Below are positions 29,633 to 37,586 of a stretch of DNA of 64,000 bases, piece after piece; position 1 is the stretch's first letter, and each line of letters begins with the position of its first letter. Origin of the DNA: Bifidobacterium asteroides (GTDB lineage: Bacteria; Actinomycetota; Actinomycetes; Actinomycetales; Bifidobacteriaceae). Made by a program: the position numbers and the translations under genes. The stretch covers positions 481,690-545,689 of the forward strand of contig NZ_QGLK01000004.1 of assembly GCF_003202755.1 (NCBI RefSeq), read 5' to 3'. The notes under the pieces were generated by a model. The model was not told where the DNA came from. It did not search any database and saw only the letters and a program-made list of their open reading frames with translations.

Positions 29633-30593
29633 CTACTAAGACTATCAAGAAAGTTTGGGGCACAAAACACTCATAGCCCTCGCTGACAATCAGCAAAGAT
29701 ACATGTTTGTGATGGTCGATCATATGCTGAGTTCACTGACAAATACCACGTCCACGTCCTATTCGATAAGCGAACCCGTCTCTTTGTCCACACAATTTTG
29801 GAATTTTCGCGATAGGTTTGGTACATTTGAAACACGAGCGAGGAATTAAAACATAAATGAACATCGTTGTTCTCACAGCCTTTATCCTTATGACACGCGA
29901 GAGAACAGGATTGTTCGATTCACTAAAACTAATCAATTGCCTATGATGCCACACGCTCATTTGTGAGCACATTCAATGGTTGTGCCTTACACCGATAGTG
30001 CAGGTATAAGTTATCTATCTATATATCAAAGCATCAAGAAGACCTTATATACTAAAAAAGAAACGAGTTGCATAACTCCCTCGAAAACTGAAGCGTGTGC
30101 AAATTCGATTCCGCTTTCTAAAATAGCAGCAAACGCAACAGCATAACTCCAAGAGCCGTATTTTAAATATCTGTAACATCTACAATGAGAACACGTTCAT
30201 ATTACTCGGACTGCTTTGCATGTAATATAGGAAATTGAAAATACTTGTCATGGTTGGATAGAAAATGTTAACGCCTTTAATCGAGATGATTCGAAGAATT
30301 CTGACATGGCTTTGCGCGCGGTCGATGTCTATCTGTTCTATACATTTTTGTCAAAGCTAGTTATTGTATCGACGATCTGTATATGGGTACCGCCAAAGTG
30401 CATTCACGCAAGAACAAAGGTCAGCATGTGCGAATAAGCAATATTGTCAAGAATCCAAGCCTTCGAGTGATTTATGCGCACAGAGTCAAATGTCGCGAAC
30501 AGGTTCCTGAGCATGCAAGCCTTTCAGCGCTTTATACTAGTAGTGTCCTGCTCGTGCGGTCATCGATGATTGTACCAAGGAGCGATCATAGTT

Positions 30594-31301
30594 ATGAAGA
30601 AACAAACTAGCGAGCTCTTTCCTGCTGATACCAGGGAAGATACAAGCGTATTGACTCCAGTTAAAAGTACAGCATCAACGGATGCTGCCACTCCTCCAGC
30701 TCCGCCTCACGACAGCGGCAACACTAAACCTACCGGACACCACACCCACAAAGGCAAACCTGGTAAATCTATATGGAAGACAGCTTTCATAGCCTTACTC
30801 ACCTTCTTCATCGGCTTTGGTTTCAGCGCATGTTGCAGTTCTGATCCAAAAGATTCTGAGGACTACAAAGATCTGCAATCGGATTACTCGAAATCACAGG
30901 CCGATCTGCGTAAGACTCGTAGGGAATTGCTTGACGCGCAAAACCAAGTCAAGAAAGTACAGGACAAAGCCGATAAGTGGGATAAGGAGCAGGCTGACAA
31001 GAAGGCAGCCGAACAAAAAGCCGAACAAGACAAGAAGGACCAGGAGAAAGCTGCAGCAAACAAGGCTGCACAAGGGAAAGCAGCCGCAGACCAAGCCGCA
31101 CAAATACAAGCTGAACACCAACAACTCCAGCCCCAAAAGCATGTCCAACAGCAGCAGGCGCAGCCACAACTCCGCTCACAAGGCACCGTACACCGTGGAG
31201 CATTCTGTTCTGGAGCAGGGTCCACTGGAGCGTCAGACCAAAATGGCGCCACTCTAACCTGCAGAACTGCCAAAGATGGTCGCCTGCGATGGATGAACTA
31301 A
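30594..31301 (+). CDS. Membrane-anchored coiled-coil protein with C-terminal two-Cys domain, hypothetical
   Basis: 235 residues. The N-terminal 60 are hydrophilic and Pro/Thr/His-rich, followed by one membrane span (SIWKTAFIALLTFFIGFGFS, about residues 62-82). A Lys/Glu/Asp/Ala-rich coiled coil covers about 95-160, then a Gln-rich linker. A short C-terminal module (GAFCSGAGSTGASDQNGATL, then TCRTAKDGRLRW) has two Cys around a Gly-rich turn and a terminal Arg-Trp. This module recurs at the C-termini of actinobacterial envelope proteins. The topology is probably N-in, with the coiled coil outside. The start follows AAGGAG by 11 bases. Function unknown. Confidence 0.7.
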   Translation: MKKQTSELFPADTREDTSVLTPVKSTASTDAATPPAPPHDSGNTKPTGHHTHKGKPGKSIWKTAFIALLTFFIGFGFSACCSSDPKDSEDYKDLQSDYSKSQADLRKTRRELLDAQNQVKKVQDKADKWDKEQADKKAAEQKAEQDKKDQEKAAANKAAQGKAAADQAAQIQAEHQQLQPQKHVQQQQAQPQLRSQGTVHRGAFCSGAGSTGASDQNGATLTCRTAKDGRLRWMN

Positions 31302-31597
31302 CAGGAAGAAACAGTGTTGACTTCCAACGCGGGGATATACCCGACACAAAAAGAGCGATCATCACATGGGTATATACAGCTTCAAATACCAAAAAATAGG
31401 CTCTCATCCCTGCCTATGAGAAGAAACGCCAAGCCATCGTGTAAATCTTCTAAACGATGGGACTCTACTCGATGAGCTTTTAGATGAGCTTGTAATTTAT
31501 AAATTACTTTCAGATAAACAAAGGTGAGAAAGCTCCTTTGGCGCTATGAGAGACCATTGATTTTCTCGTGAAACTTACATTCTGTTCCATCACTTAT
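31302..31597. other. Gene-free stretch with short dyads
   Basis: No gene seen. It contains two weak hairpins after the coiled-coil gene (ATAGGC/GCCTAT near 31396 and CCATCGT/ACGATGG at 31434-31460), which may terminate it, and a perfect 16-bp palindrome (GTAATTTATAAATTAC, 31492-31507) that could be an operator. Confidence 0.5.
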
Positions 31598-31619
31598 CCT
31601 GGACTGAACGATTATGAGT
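31598..31619. repeat. tRNA-Met-derived 22-bp direct repeat, candidate att site
   Basis: Matches 33101-33122, inside the intact tRNA-Met, at 21 of 22 positions and in the same orientation. The shared block covers the anticodon loop to the T-arm. Sequence left of it does not resemble the tRNA 3' end. Confidence 0.6.
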
Positions 31620-31713
31620 TCTGCGACTACATCGGAATAGACATCACCGTGGTCATCAGCAGGGCCAAGCAACGTGTGATTGAAGTCCTCGGCCCCTACC
31701 CTCCCCGCTGACA

Positions 31714-31848
31714 GTGGACCTCTTCTTGCTTCCCGAGGATGAGAAGGTGGCCTACGTGCTGAACAAGATCAAGGCCGGCGACCAGGCGCTGGCAGCCATG
31801 AACGACCCCAACAAGGAGAAGGAAGCAGAAGGCGGCGATGACAGATAA
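31714..31848 (+). pseudogene. C-terminal remnant of a phage-type regulator gene
   Basis: A 44-residue frame (MDLFLLPEDEKVAYVLNKIK, then an acidic tail ending EGGDDR) directly precedes and overlaps the ImmA/IrrE gene by 11 bases. In this position phages carry the XRE-type repressor. The N-terminal helix-turn-helix is missing; upstream DNA in another frame (ending AKQRVIEVLGPYPPR) may be further debris. Called a remnant from position and acidic tail, not from a recognised domain. Confidence 0.4.
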
Positions 31849-32290
31849 AGGCCCAAGGCTCCTGGACGGCCTGACCTCGACAATGACATACGGGCAGATG
31901 CGTCACTACGCCGACACCCTCAACGTGACCATCAGCAGCGCGCTCCTGCCGGCAGGCATGCCAGGCTTCTACGATGAAACCACCAGAACCATCCTCATCG
32001 ACAGACAGCTCATCTACTGTCAGAAACGCTGCACCCTCGTCCACGAACTCATCCACTGGCAGCACGCCGACGCCACCAGAAAAGGCGTCTACGGCGCACG
32101 CCTGGAACGCAGAACACGACGCGAAACCGCGCTAAAGCTCATCAACCCACTCGAATACCAGACAGCCGAAGCCATGTACGAAAGCAACCCATACCAGATC
32201 GCCTGCGAACTCGACGTCACAATCCAAATCATCAACGACTACCAGCTCATACTCGATTCGAGCCACATGCACTGCAAAGCACAGAGCTGA
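31838..32290 (+). CDS. ImmA/IrrE-family metallo-endopeptidase
   Basis: 150 residues. The zinc motif HELIHWQHAD (HExxH) lies at about residue 70, preceded by TILIDRQLIYCQKRCTLV. A downstream E-containing helix (ETALKLINP) may supply the third ligand. ImmA-type proteases cleave the phage or ICE repressor to induce the element. Its start overlaps the remnant repressor frame (11 bases), a typical immunity-region layout. Without an intact repressor or phage it probably has no partner. Confidence 0.85.
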   Translation: MTDKGPRLLDGLTSTMTYGQMRHYADTLNVTISSALLPAGMPGFYDETTRTILIDRQLIYCQKRCTLVHELIHWQHADATRKGVYGARLERRTRRETALKLINPLEYQTAEAMYESNPYQIACELDVTIQIINDYQLILDSSHMHCKAQS

Positions 32291-32347
32291 TCCCAAACAA
32301 GCACGATCACCGTACAAAACAACTGATAGCCAAAGCGGACTAGAGCC

Positions 32348-32713
32348 ATGATGAAAAGACCAGCACCTGTCATCGCAGCCGTTCTTGCCTTCACACTCCC
32401 CCTCACGGCCTGTGGAGGGCAGAATGTGAATTCAGCGCGACAGGTCAGCGACAAATGCTCCAAAGTGTCGGCGGCGTTCGAATATAAGAAGGACGGCGAC
32501 AGCATCCTGTACGCGTCAAAGCTGGAGGAGCCGGCCTCGAGCGAGGGCCTTCCTGGACTCGACTGCCTCCTAGATTCCCTGGGGGTGACCGCTGATGACA
32601 TACATAACCAAGTACCTAATGGCGGAAGTGGTCACCTCTCAACCAGCAAATACAGCATCGGAATATACTCAACAGGTCAGCACCTGACACTGTCCATCTC
32701 AGACAAGGACTAA
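32348..32713 (+). CDS. Small lipoprotein of the prophage immunity region
   Basis: 121 residues. Signal peptide with lipobox LTAC (Cys at about residue 22: AAVLAFTLPLTACGG), then a short extracellular domain with two Cys (DKCSKV and GLDCLLD). Small lipoproteins in this place in phages of Gram-positive bacteria often act in superinfection exclusion; that role here is an inference. A second ATG directly follows the first. Confidence 0.75.
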   Translation: MMKRPAPVIAAVLAFTLPLTACGGQNVNSARQVSDKCSKVSAAFEYKKDGDSILYASKLEEPASSEGLPGLDCLLDSLGVTADDIHNQVPNGGSGHLSTSKYSIGIYSTGQHLTLSISDKD

Positions 32714-32722
32714 TGACAAAGA

Positions 32723-32923
32723 ATGAAATATGGTATGCGCACACCCAGCCCTAAGCGCTCATTCAAGGCGCGGACCACGGGCAAGTGGAAGCGGCAGGCG
32801 AAGAAGAACCTTATTCCCGGCTATGGGAGGAAAGGCATGGGGTGGATTCGAAACCCCAAGAAAGCCATATACAACAAGATCTACCGGAAGACCACGTTCA
32901 GCATCTGGGACCTGTTCAATTAA
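32723..32923 (+). CDS. Small basic phage-associated protein
   Basis: 66 residues, rich in Lys and Arg. Core is RTPSPKRSFKARTTGKWKRQ followed by IPGYGRKGMGWIRNPKKAIY. A very similar short protein (ARTTGK..KR, GKKGMG..NPKKA.YNK.Y..TTF) occurs in many phage and integrative elements of Gram-positive bacteria; its function is not known to me. A second in-frame ATG (MRTPS) is four codons in. Confidence 0.65.
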   Translation: MKYGMRTPSPKRSFKARTTGKWKRQAKKNLIPGYGRKGMGWIRNPKKAIYNKIYRKTTFSIWDLFN

Positions 32924-33035
32924 GACAAAAGAGCAGCCCGTTCTGGCGAGGCTTTTTCTATGCCCGCCCGTCCGTACCGGTTTTCCCGTGCAATATAGTA
33001 TACATTTTGAGCACGAACCTTATCCCAGCAGATAT

Positions 33036-33072
33036 AAGAAAACCCCCACAGGCTTTGTGCCTGTAGGGGTTT
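33036..33072 (-). terminator. Terminator of the tRNA-Met transcript
   Basis: A 14-position stem with one mismatch (33040-33053 with 33059-33072) and 5-base loop. Minus-strand tail is GTTTTCTTAT. It begins five bases beyond the encoded CCA end of the tRNA. Confidence 0.75.
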
Positions 33073-33076
33073 CGTC

Positions 33077-33153
33077 TGGTGGGGCCTCAGGGGCTTGAAC
33101 CCTGGACCGAACGATTATGAGTCGTTTGCTCTAACCGACTGAGCTAAGGCCCC
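33077..33153 (-). tRNA. tRNA-Met (CAT), CCA encoded
   Basis: Cloverleaf: acceptor GGGGCCT/AGGCCCC, D-arm AGCTCAGTCGGTTAGAGC, anticodon stem AACGA/TCGTT with loop CTCATAA (anticodon CAT), T-arm CAGGG-TTCAAGC-CCCTG. Discriminator A and CCA are genomically encoded. Elongator Met is favoured over CAT-anticodon tRNA-Ile2 from general similarity, but the two cannot be fully separated without identity elements. Its 3' half is the candidate attachment site. Confidence 0.93.
33101..33122. repeat. Partner copy of the 22-bp candidate att repeat (inside tRNA-Met)
   Basis: Direct repeat of 31598-31619 with one mismatch. Spans the T-stem edge to the anticodon of the tRNA. Together the two copies bracket the 1.5-kb immunity module. 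Confidence 0.6.
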
Positions 33154-33205
33154 GCGCCGATCGTACCGGCCAGAGTCATGGTATCAAAACGACTCGTCAT
33201 CAGCC

Positions 33206-33225
33206 AGGTCCGGATTGTCGGACCT
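33206..33225 (-). terminator. Hairpin at the 3' end of the oppA-like gene
   Basis: Perfect 7-bp stem (AGGTCCG/CGGACCT) with 6-base loop overlapping the stop codon. GTCGTTTTGA follows about 12 bases further on. Confidence 0.45.
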
Positions 33226-34852
33226 ACTTGGTGACCTGGTTGTAGACAGGCAGACCCATGTATCCGAAAGGAGCATGGCGAACCTGCCTGCTGGCCACCG
33301 CCGAGACCTTCCTGTACCAGAGCGGCAGCACCGGAAGATCCTTGAAGAGAACGGCCTCGGCCTGGCGGTAATCCTGCATGGCTTCGTCCTGATCGGTTTT
33401 GGAGGCAGCGCGGGAAAGAATGGCATCATATTCCGCGCTCTTGTAGTCCCCATTGTTCAGACCCTTGCCATCGGCCTGGCTGGAGGCATACCCTTGAACC
33501 AAGTAGCCTTCGGGGTGGGGATAGTCCGAGGTGATGCCCGAATTGAAAATACTGTTGACCTGACGGTTATGAACTGCCGTATTGAATTCCTTACCCGTCG
33601 GGAAGATATTCGGTTCCGTCTTGATGCTCAGAACCTGGGCATACTCATGCAGAACCGCATCAACCCAGTCCTTGTCGGTCCCGTCAGAACTGTATGCGAT
33701 GCGAAGCGTGCCCTCCCAGGGAGATATGGCATCAGCCTGCTTCCACAGTCTACGGGCCTGGTCCGGATCGTGGCCCAGCACCTTCCTGCCTTTGATGTCG
33801 GAGGCATTCCCCTTGATGGTTGGGGCCAGGAAATCAGTGGCCGGCGTGACAGAACCAGCGAAGACCTTGTCGGCTATTTTCGTGCGATCCAGGGCATATG
33901 ACAGGGCTGCCCGGCGAAGAGCACCCTCCTGCCCCTGGAAATGCTTCAAGCCTTGCGGGATAGTCAGGGACCGGAAGGCCGGCCCCGGCTTGATCAAGGG
34001 CTGCAGGCCCGAATCGGTATGGAAGGTTTTCAGGCGAGAGACCGGAACCGTATCGAGCACATCCAGGTGACCGGCTTGAACATCCGCATAGGCAGCATCA
34101 AGACTCTGGTAGTCCCTGAACTCCAGGCTTCCGTTCCGAGCCTTGCGCGGTCCCTTGTATGTGGGATCCTTCTCCAGCTTGATCCCCTGATTGGGCACCC
34201 ATGATTTGAAGCGGTAGGGTCCATTCCCGATCGGTTTCTTGCCGAAAGCCTTGATGTCCTTGTAGGCGGACGCCGGCAGGGGTAGAAAGGCCACGTCTCC
34301 CACCTTGTAGGGGAAAGAGGAATCCGGCTTGCCCATGGTCACCTCCAGGGTCAGATCGTCAACCACCCGAAGACCCGACAGAGTGGCTTTGGGGTCGCCG
34401 TGCTCATCCTGGACTTGCTCGTACCCGGCAATGGTCGAAAAAGCCGAGGCACCCAGCTGCCCATTGGCTGCATTCGCCGCAAAAGACCAGGAATCTGCAT
34501 AGGTCTTGGCTGTGATCTTCTCCCCATCGCTGAAGGTGAGTCCTGGCTTGAGGACAATCGTGTACCGGCTTGCATTCTCATTGGGTGTAATCGATTTGGC
34601 CTCGACCAGGGTCATCCCGCCTTTGTTGTCGAAGGTGACCAACCCATCGAAAAGCTGAGTCACCACCTTCCAGCCTGCGGTGTCATTGGTGCTGGAGGGA
34701 ATCAAGGGGGCCGTAGGTTCGGCATTGTTGACGCTGATGGCGGCCTGAGGGTCGACCCGGTCTTCCTGGGAAGCCTGGGAGGTGCCGCAGGCGCCCGCCG
34801 CCAGGATGAACGGGAGCATCGCTGCTGCGAGGTAGGAACGAAGCTTGGTCAT
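33224..34852 (-). CDS. Oligopeptide-type ABC solute-binding lipoprotein (OppA family)
   Basis: 542 residues. Signal peptide with lipobox LAAGAC (Cys at about residue 22), then SBP family 5 motifs (WKVVTQLFDGLVTFD, LRRAALSYALDRTKIA). It captures peptides or a similar ligand at the outer face for an ABC importer. No permease or ATPase genes accompany it; the only co-directional neighbour is the ECF S-component upstream (88 bases), so its transporter must be encoded elsewhere. Confidence 0.93.
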   Translation of the reverse strand: MTKLRSYLAAAMLPFILAAGACGTSQASQEDRVDPQAAISVNNAEPTAPLIPSSTNDTAGWKVVTQLFDGLVTFDNKGGMTLVEAKSITPNENASRYTIVLKPGLTFSDGEKITAKTYADSWSFAANAANGQLGASAFSTIAGYEQVQDEHGDPKATLSGLRVVDDLTLEVTMGKPDSSFPYKVGDVAFLPLPASAYKDIKAFGKKPIGNGPYRFKSWVPNQGIKLEKDPTYKGPRKARNGSLEFRDYQSLDAAYADVQAGHLDVLDTVPVSRLKTFHTDSGLQPLIKPGPAFRSLTIPQGLKHFQGQEGALRRAALSYALDRTKIADKVFAGSVTPATDFLAPTIKGNASDIKGRKVLGHDPDQARRLWKQADAISPWEGTLRIAYSSDGTDKDWVDAVLHEYAQVLSIKTEPNIFPTGKEFNTAVHNRQVNSIFNSGITSDYPHPEGYLVQGYASSQADGKGLNNGDYKSAEYDAILSRAASKTDQDEAMQDYRQAEAVLFKDLPVLPLWYRKVSAVASRQVRHAPFGYMGLPVYNQVTK

Positions 34853-34940
34853 AATAGGACCCTTCCTGCCCGGTACGGGCTGTCACAGCTGCACAACAAA
34901 CATATGGTCGATACAGTCGGTCTGACGAGGATACCGATAT

Positions 34941-35567
34941 TCAGACCTGCCTGACATCCTGACCGGATGCCAGCCGATCCAGAGCACCGGTGCGGCCGAT
35001 GGCCCGGAAGAGGAACCAGCTGACCAGTCCAGCCAGAACCACTCCGCTGATCAGTTCACAGATAGTGCCGATAATCCCCCTCGGGCTGAGGAGGGAGACC
35101 CCCTGATAGTAAAAGGCCAGGAGAAAAGCGTTGTACACCAAAGCTATCAGAATACCCCCCAAAACGGTCGTTCCCAGGGTCCACCGGCGGTAACGGAAAA
35201 TTCCAAAGGCCAATTCCGCGCAAAGGGCCTCGACAATGGCCTCCACCAAAATCATCGGCACGTTATAGGCATTACCAGGCAGAATCTCGACCAGGACGCT
35301 GATGACGCCAACGTAGACGGCTGCGCCTGGCTTGCGCAATATCAACAGGGAAAGGGTGCAGGGAAAGTAGAAGACCCCATGTAAAAGGGCCGCCGCCCCA
35401 GGAAGCAGGGCCGTCATCAGCGGAAATATCCACGAGGCGAGCAGACTGGCCAACCAGTAAATCAGCCCCGACACCGCGCCCAGGCCGGCGCCGACCGCAA
35501 TGTCGAGCGGCCTCCAACGCAACCGATGAGCTGCGGAAATCCGACTCTGCTGCTGTTTCACCGTCAT
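34941..35567 (-). CDS. ykoE: ECF transporter S component, YkoE-like
   Basis: 208 residues with about six membrane spans. The N-terminal RWRPLDIAVGAGLGAVSGLIYW and the LVEAIVEALCAELAFGIFRYRRW block match the YkoE family, the substrate-capture subunit of hydroxymethylpyrimidine/thiamine-precursor ECF transporters. The usual partners (ATPase ykoD, T-component ykoC) are absent here, and no TPP riboswitch core was found in the 300 bases upstream. Substrate assignment is therefore only by family. Confidence 0.8.
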   Translation of the reverse strand: MTVKQQQSRISAAHRLRWRPLDIAVGAGLGAVSGLIYWLASLLASWIFPLMTALLPGAAALLHGVFYFPCTLSLLILRKPGAAVYVGVISVLVEILPGNAYNVPMILVEAIVEALCAELAFGIFRYRRWTLGTTVLGGILIALVYNAFLLAFYYQGVSLLSPRGIIGTICELISGVVLAGLVSWFLFRAIGRTGALDRLASGQDVRQV

Positions 35568-35869
35568 TGATACTCCCTTACAACCGCCCTAGAGCGGACG
35601 GCCCATTCCTCATGCGCACAGCGATAGGCCGGTACCTGCCATGCCAGCAAAAGCCCGTCCGGCGTTCCTTGACCTGCGCATGCCGGGCGGGAACGTCGAC
35701 TCAAGGCTACCCCGACCAAGGCGGCAGAACCAGGGTCCGGTCATAGGTCTTGTTTATAGGCGGCCATGCACTGCTTCACCTGGCTTATCAGCCCGGCGCA
35801 TAAGTCAGAAGTTCCCACTACCATGAATGCAGTTTGCACTGTCTTTCTAAGGTTCTGTGAGGTAGCTTC
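35568..35869. other. Divergent promoter region between ykoE-like gene and ettA
   Basis: 302 bases without a gene. Contains GC-rich partial dyads (CCGTCCGGCG, GCCGGGCGGG). No TPP, FMN or cobalamin riboswitch core was recognised on either strand. The 3' end carries the GTGAGGT ribosome-binding site of ettA. Confidence 0.5.
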
Positions 35870-37546
35870 TTGGCCGAATTCATTTATCAGATGATCAAGG
35901 CGCGCAAGTCCTTCGGCGACCGCGTCATCCTGGACGATGTGACCCTGAGTTTCCTGCCCGGCGCCAAGATCGGCGTGGTGGGCCCCAACGGCATGGGCAA
36001 ATCCACCCTGCTGCGGATCATGGCCGGCCTGGACACGGTCAGCAACGGGGAGGCACAGCTCACCCCCGGCTATACGGTAGGCATCCTCCAGCAGGAGCCG
36101 CCGCTGGACGAAGACAAGACCGTGGGCGAGAACATTCGCATGGCCTTCGGCGACATCATGAGCAAGGTGGACCGCTTTAACCAGATCGGCGAACAGATGG
36201 CAGACCCCAACGCCGATTACGACGCCCTCATGACCGAGATGGGTCAGCTTCAGGAGCAGATTGACGCCGCCAACGGCTGGGACCTTGACTCCCAGCTGGA
36301 CCAGGCCATGGATGCCCTGCAGTGCCCCGACCCGGACACCCCGGTCTCGGTCATCTCAGGAGGCGAGCGCCGCCGGGTGGCCCTATGCCGTCTACTGCTG
36401 GAGGCACCCGACCTGCTGCTCCTGGACGAGCCCACCAACCACCTGGACGCCGAGTCCATCCTCTGGCTGGAGCAGTACCTGCACACCTACAAGGGTGCGG
36501 TCCTGGCCGTGACCCACGACCGGTACTTCCTGGACAACGTGGCCGAGTGGATCTGCGAGGTGGACCGTGGCCACCTCTACCCCTACCAGGGCAACTACTC
36601 CACCTACTTGGAGACCAAGGCCAAGCGTCTGGAGGTCCAGGGCCAGAAGGATGCCAAGCTGGCCAAGCGTCTCAACAGCGAACTGGAATGGGTCCGCTCC
36701 TCACCCAAGGCCCGGCAGGCCAAGAACAAGGCCCGTCTGGAGCGCTACGAGCAGATGGAGAACGAGGCACGGAACAACAAGAAGCTGGACTTCTCCGAGA
36801 TCCAGATTCCGCCGGGGCCCCGCCTGGGCTCCAAGGTGCTGGAGGCCGAGCACATCCACAAGGCCTTCGGCGACCGCGTCCTGATCGACGACCTGAGCTT
36901 CACCCTGCCTCGAAACGGCATTGTGGGCGTCATCGGCCCCAACGGCGTGGGCAAGTCCACGCTCTTCAAGACCATAGTGGGCCTGGAACCGCTGACTTCG
37001 GGCACCCTGGAGGTCGGCGACACGGTCAAGATCTCCTACGTGGATCAGAACCGCGAGGGCATCGACCCCAACAAGAACCTCTGGGAGGTGGTCTCCGGAG
37101 GGCTGGACTTCATCGAGGTCGGCGGTGTCGAAGTGCCTACTCGCGCCTATGTGGCCTCTTTCGGCTTCAAAGGCTCGGATCAGCAGAAGCCTGCTGGCGT
37201 CCTGTCGGGCGGCGAGCGCAACAGACTGAACCTGGCACTCACCCTGAAGCAGGGCGGCAACCTGCTGCTGCTGGACGAGCCCACCAACGATCTGGACGTG
37301 GAGACCCTGGAAAGTCTGGAGAACGCCCTGCTGGCCTTCCCCGGCTGCGCTGTGGTCATCTCCCACGACCGCTGGTTCCTGGACCGAATCGCCACCCATA
37401 TCCTGGCCTGGGAGGGCACGGACGAGAATCCGGCCTCCTGGTATTGGTTCGAAGGCAACTTCCAGGCCTACCAGGAGAACAAGGTCAAGCGTCTGGGCGA
37501 GGAGGCCTCCAGGCCCCACCGCATCCACCGCAAACTGACCCGCTGA
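35870..37546 (+). CDS. ettA: Energy-dependent translational throttle protein (ABC-F ATPase)
   Basis: 558 residues, soluble tandem ABC protein that binds the ribosomal E site and gates entry into elongation by ATP/ADP ratio. Walker A motifs are GPNGMGKST (about 39) and GPNGVGKST (about 352); signatures LSGGERNR and ISGGERRRVALC; Walker B LLLDEPTNHLD and LLLDEPTNDLD. The Lys/Arg-rich linker with RSSPKARQAKNKARLERYEQ fits EttA. TTG start, eight bases after GAGGT; the N-terminus MAEFIYQM is typical of EttA. Followed by tesB after 40 bases. Confidence 0.96.
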   Translation: MAEFIYQMIKARKSFGDRVILDDVTLSFLPGAKIGVVGPNGMGKSTLLRIMAGLDTVSNGEAQLTPGYTVGILQQEPPLDEDKTVGENIRMAFGDIMSKVDRFNQIGEQMADPNADYDALMTEMGQLQEQIDAANGWDLDSQLDQAMDALQCPDPDTPVSVISGGERRRVALCRLLLEAPDLLLLDEPTNHLDAESILWLEQYLHTYKGAVLAVTHDRYFLDNVAEWICEVDRGHLYPYQGNYSTYLETKAKRLEVQGQKDAKLAKRLNSELEWVRSSPKARQAKNKARLERYEQMENEARNNKKLDFSEIQIPPGPRLGSKVLEAEHIHKAFGDRVLIDDLSFTLPRNGIVGVIGPNGVGKSTLFKTIVGLEPLTSGTLEVGDTVKISYVDQNREGIDPNKNLWEVVSGGLDFIEVGGVEVPTRAYVASFGFKGSDQQKPAGVLSGGERNRLNLALTLKQGGNLLLLDEPTNDLDVETLESLENALLAFPGCAVVISHDRWFLDRIATHILAWEGTDENPASWYWFEGNFQAYQENKVKRLGEEASRPHRIHRKLTR

Positions 37547-37586
37547 ACCGAAATACACCCCGAGGGATCGAGGGCCGAGGAGAAGC

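Larger units (their letters stand above)
28790..30593. other. AT-rich accessory stretch, mostly without recognisable genes
   Basis: 1.8 kb of low-GC DNA. Supported contents are two small overlapping ORFs (29112-29386), a near-perfect LacI-style dyad (CGGAAACGCTTCCG at 29395-29408), a structured-RNA candidate (29507-29632), and a pair of imperfect 21-bp direct repeats 60 bp apart (30456-30476 and 30516-30536, CAAGCCTT...TTTAT) just before the next gene. The rest shows no gene, transposase or tRNA. Confidence 0.6.

Noticed and set aside
29595..29660. Plus-strand similarity to the nexus region of a Cas9 tracrRNA (GGCTAGTCC followed by TATCAA and AAAGT)
   Set aside because: Only a few short matches. 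No cas gene, CRISPR repeat or anti-repeat exists in the window, and the terminator-like T-run is on the other strand.
31560..31713. 47-codon frame reading across the att-like repeat (ends AKQRVIEVLGPYPPR)
   Set aside because: It starts at a GTG without a ribosome-binding site and crosses the tRNA-derived repeat; probably recombination debris rather than a gene.
32130..32320. Short minus-strand frames over the ImmA/IrrE gene
   Set aside because: Shadows of a gene with a clear HExxH motif.
35568..35869. TPP riboswitch upstream of the YkoE-like gene
   Set aside because: The diagnostic CUGAGA and the second conserved core were not found on the minus strand. A covariance search would be decisive.
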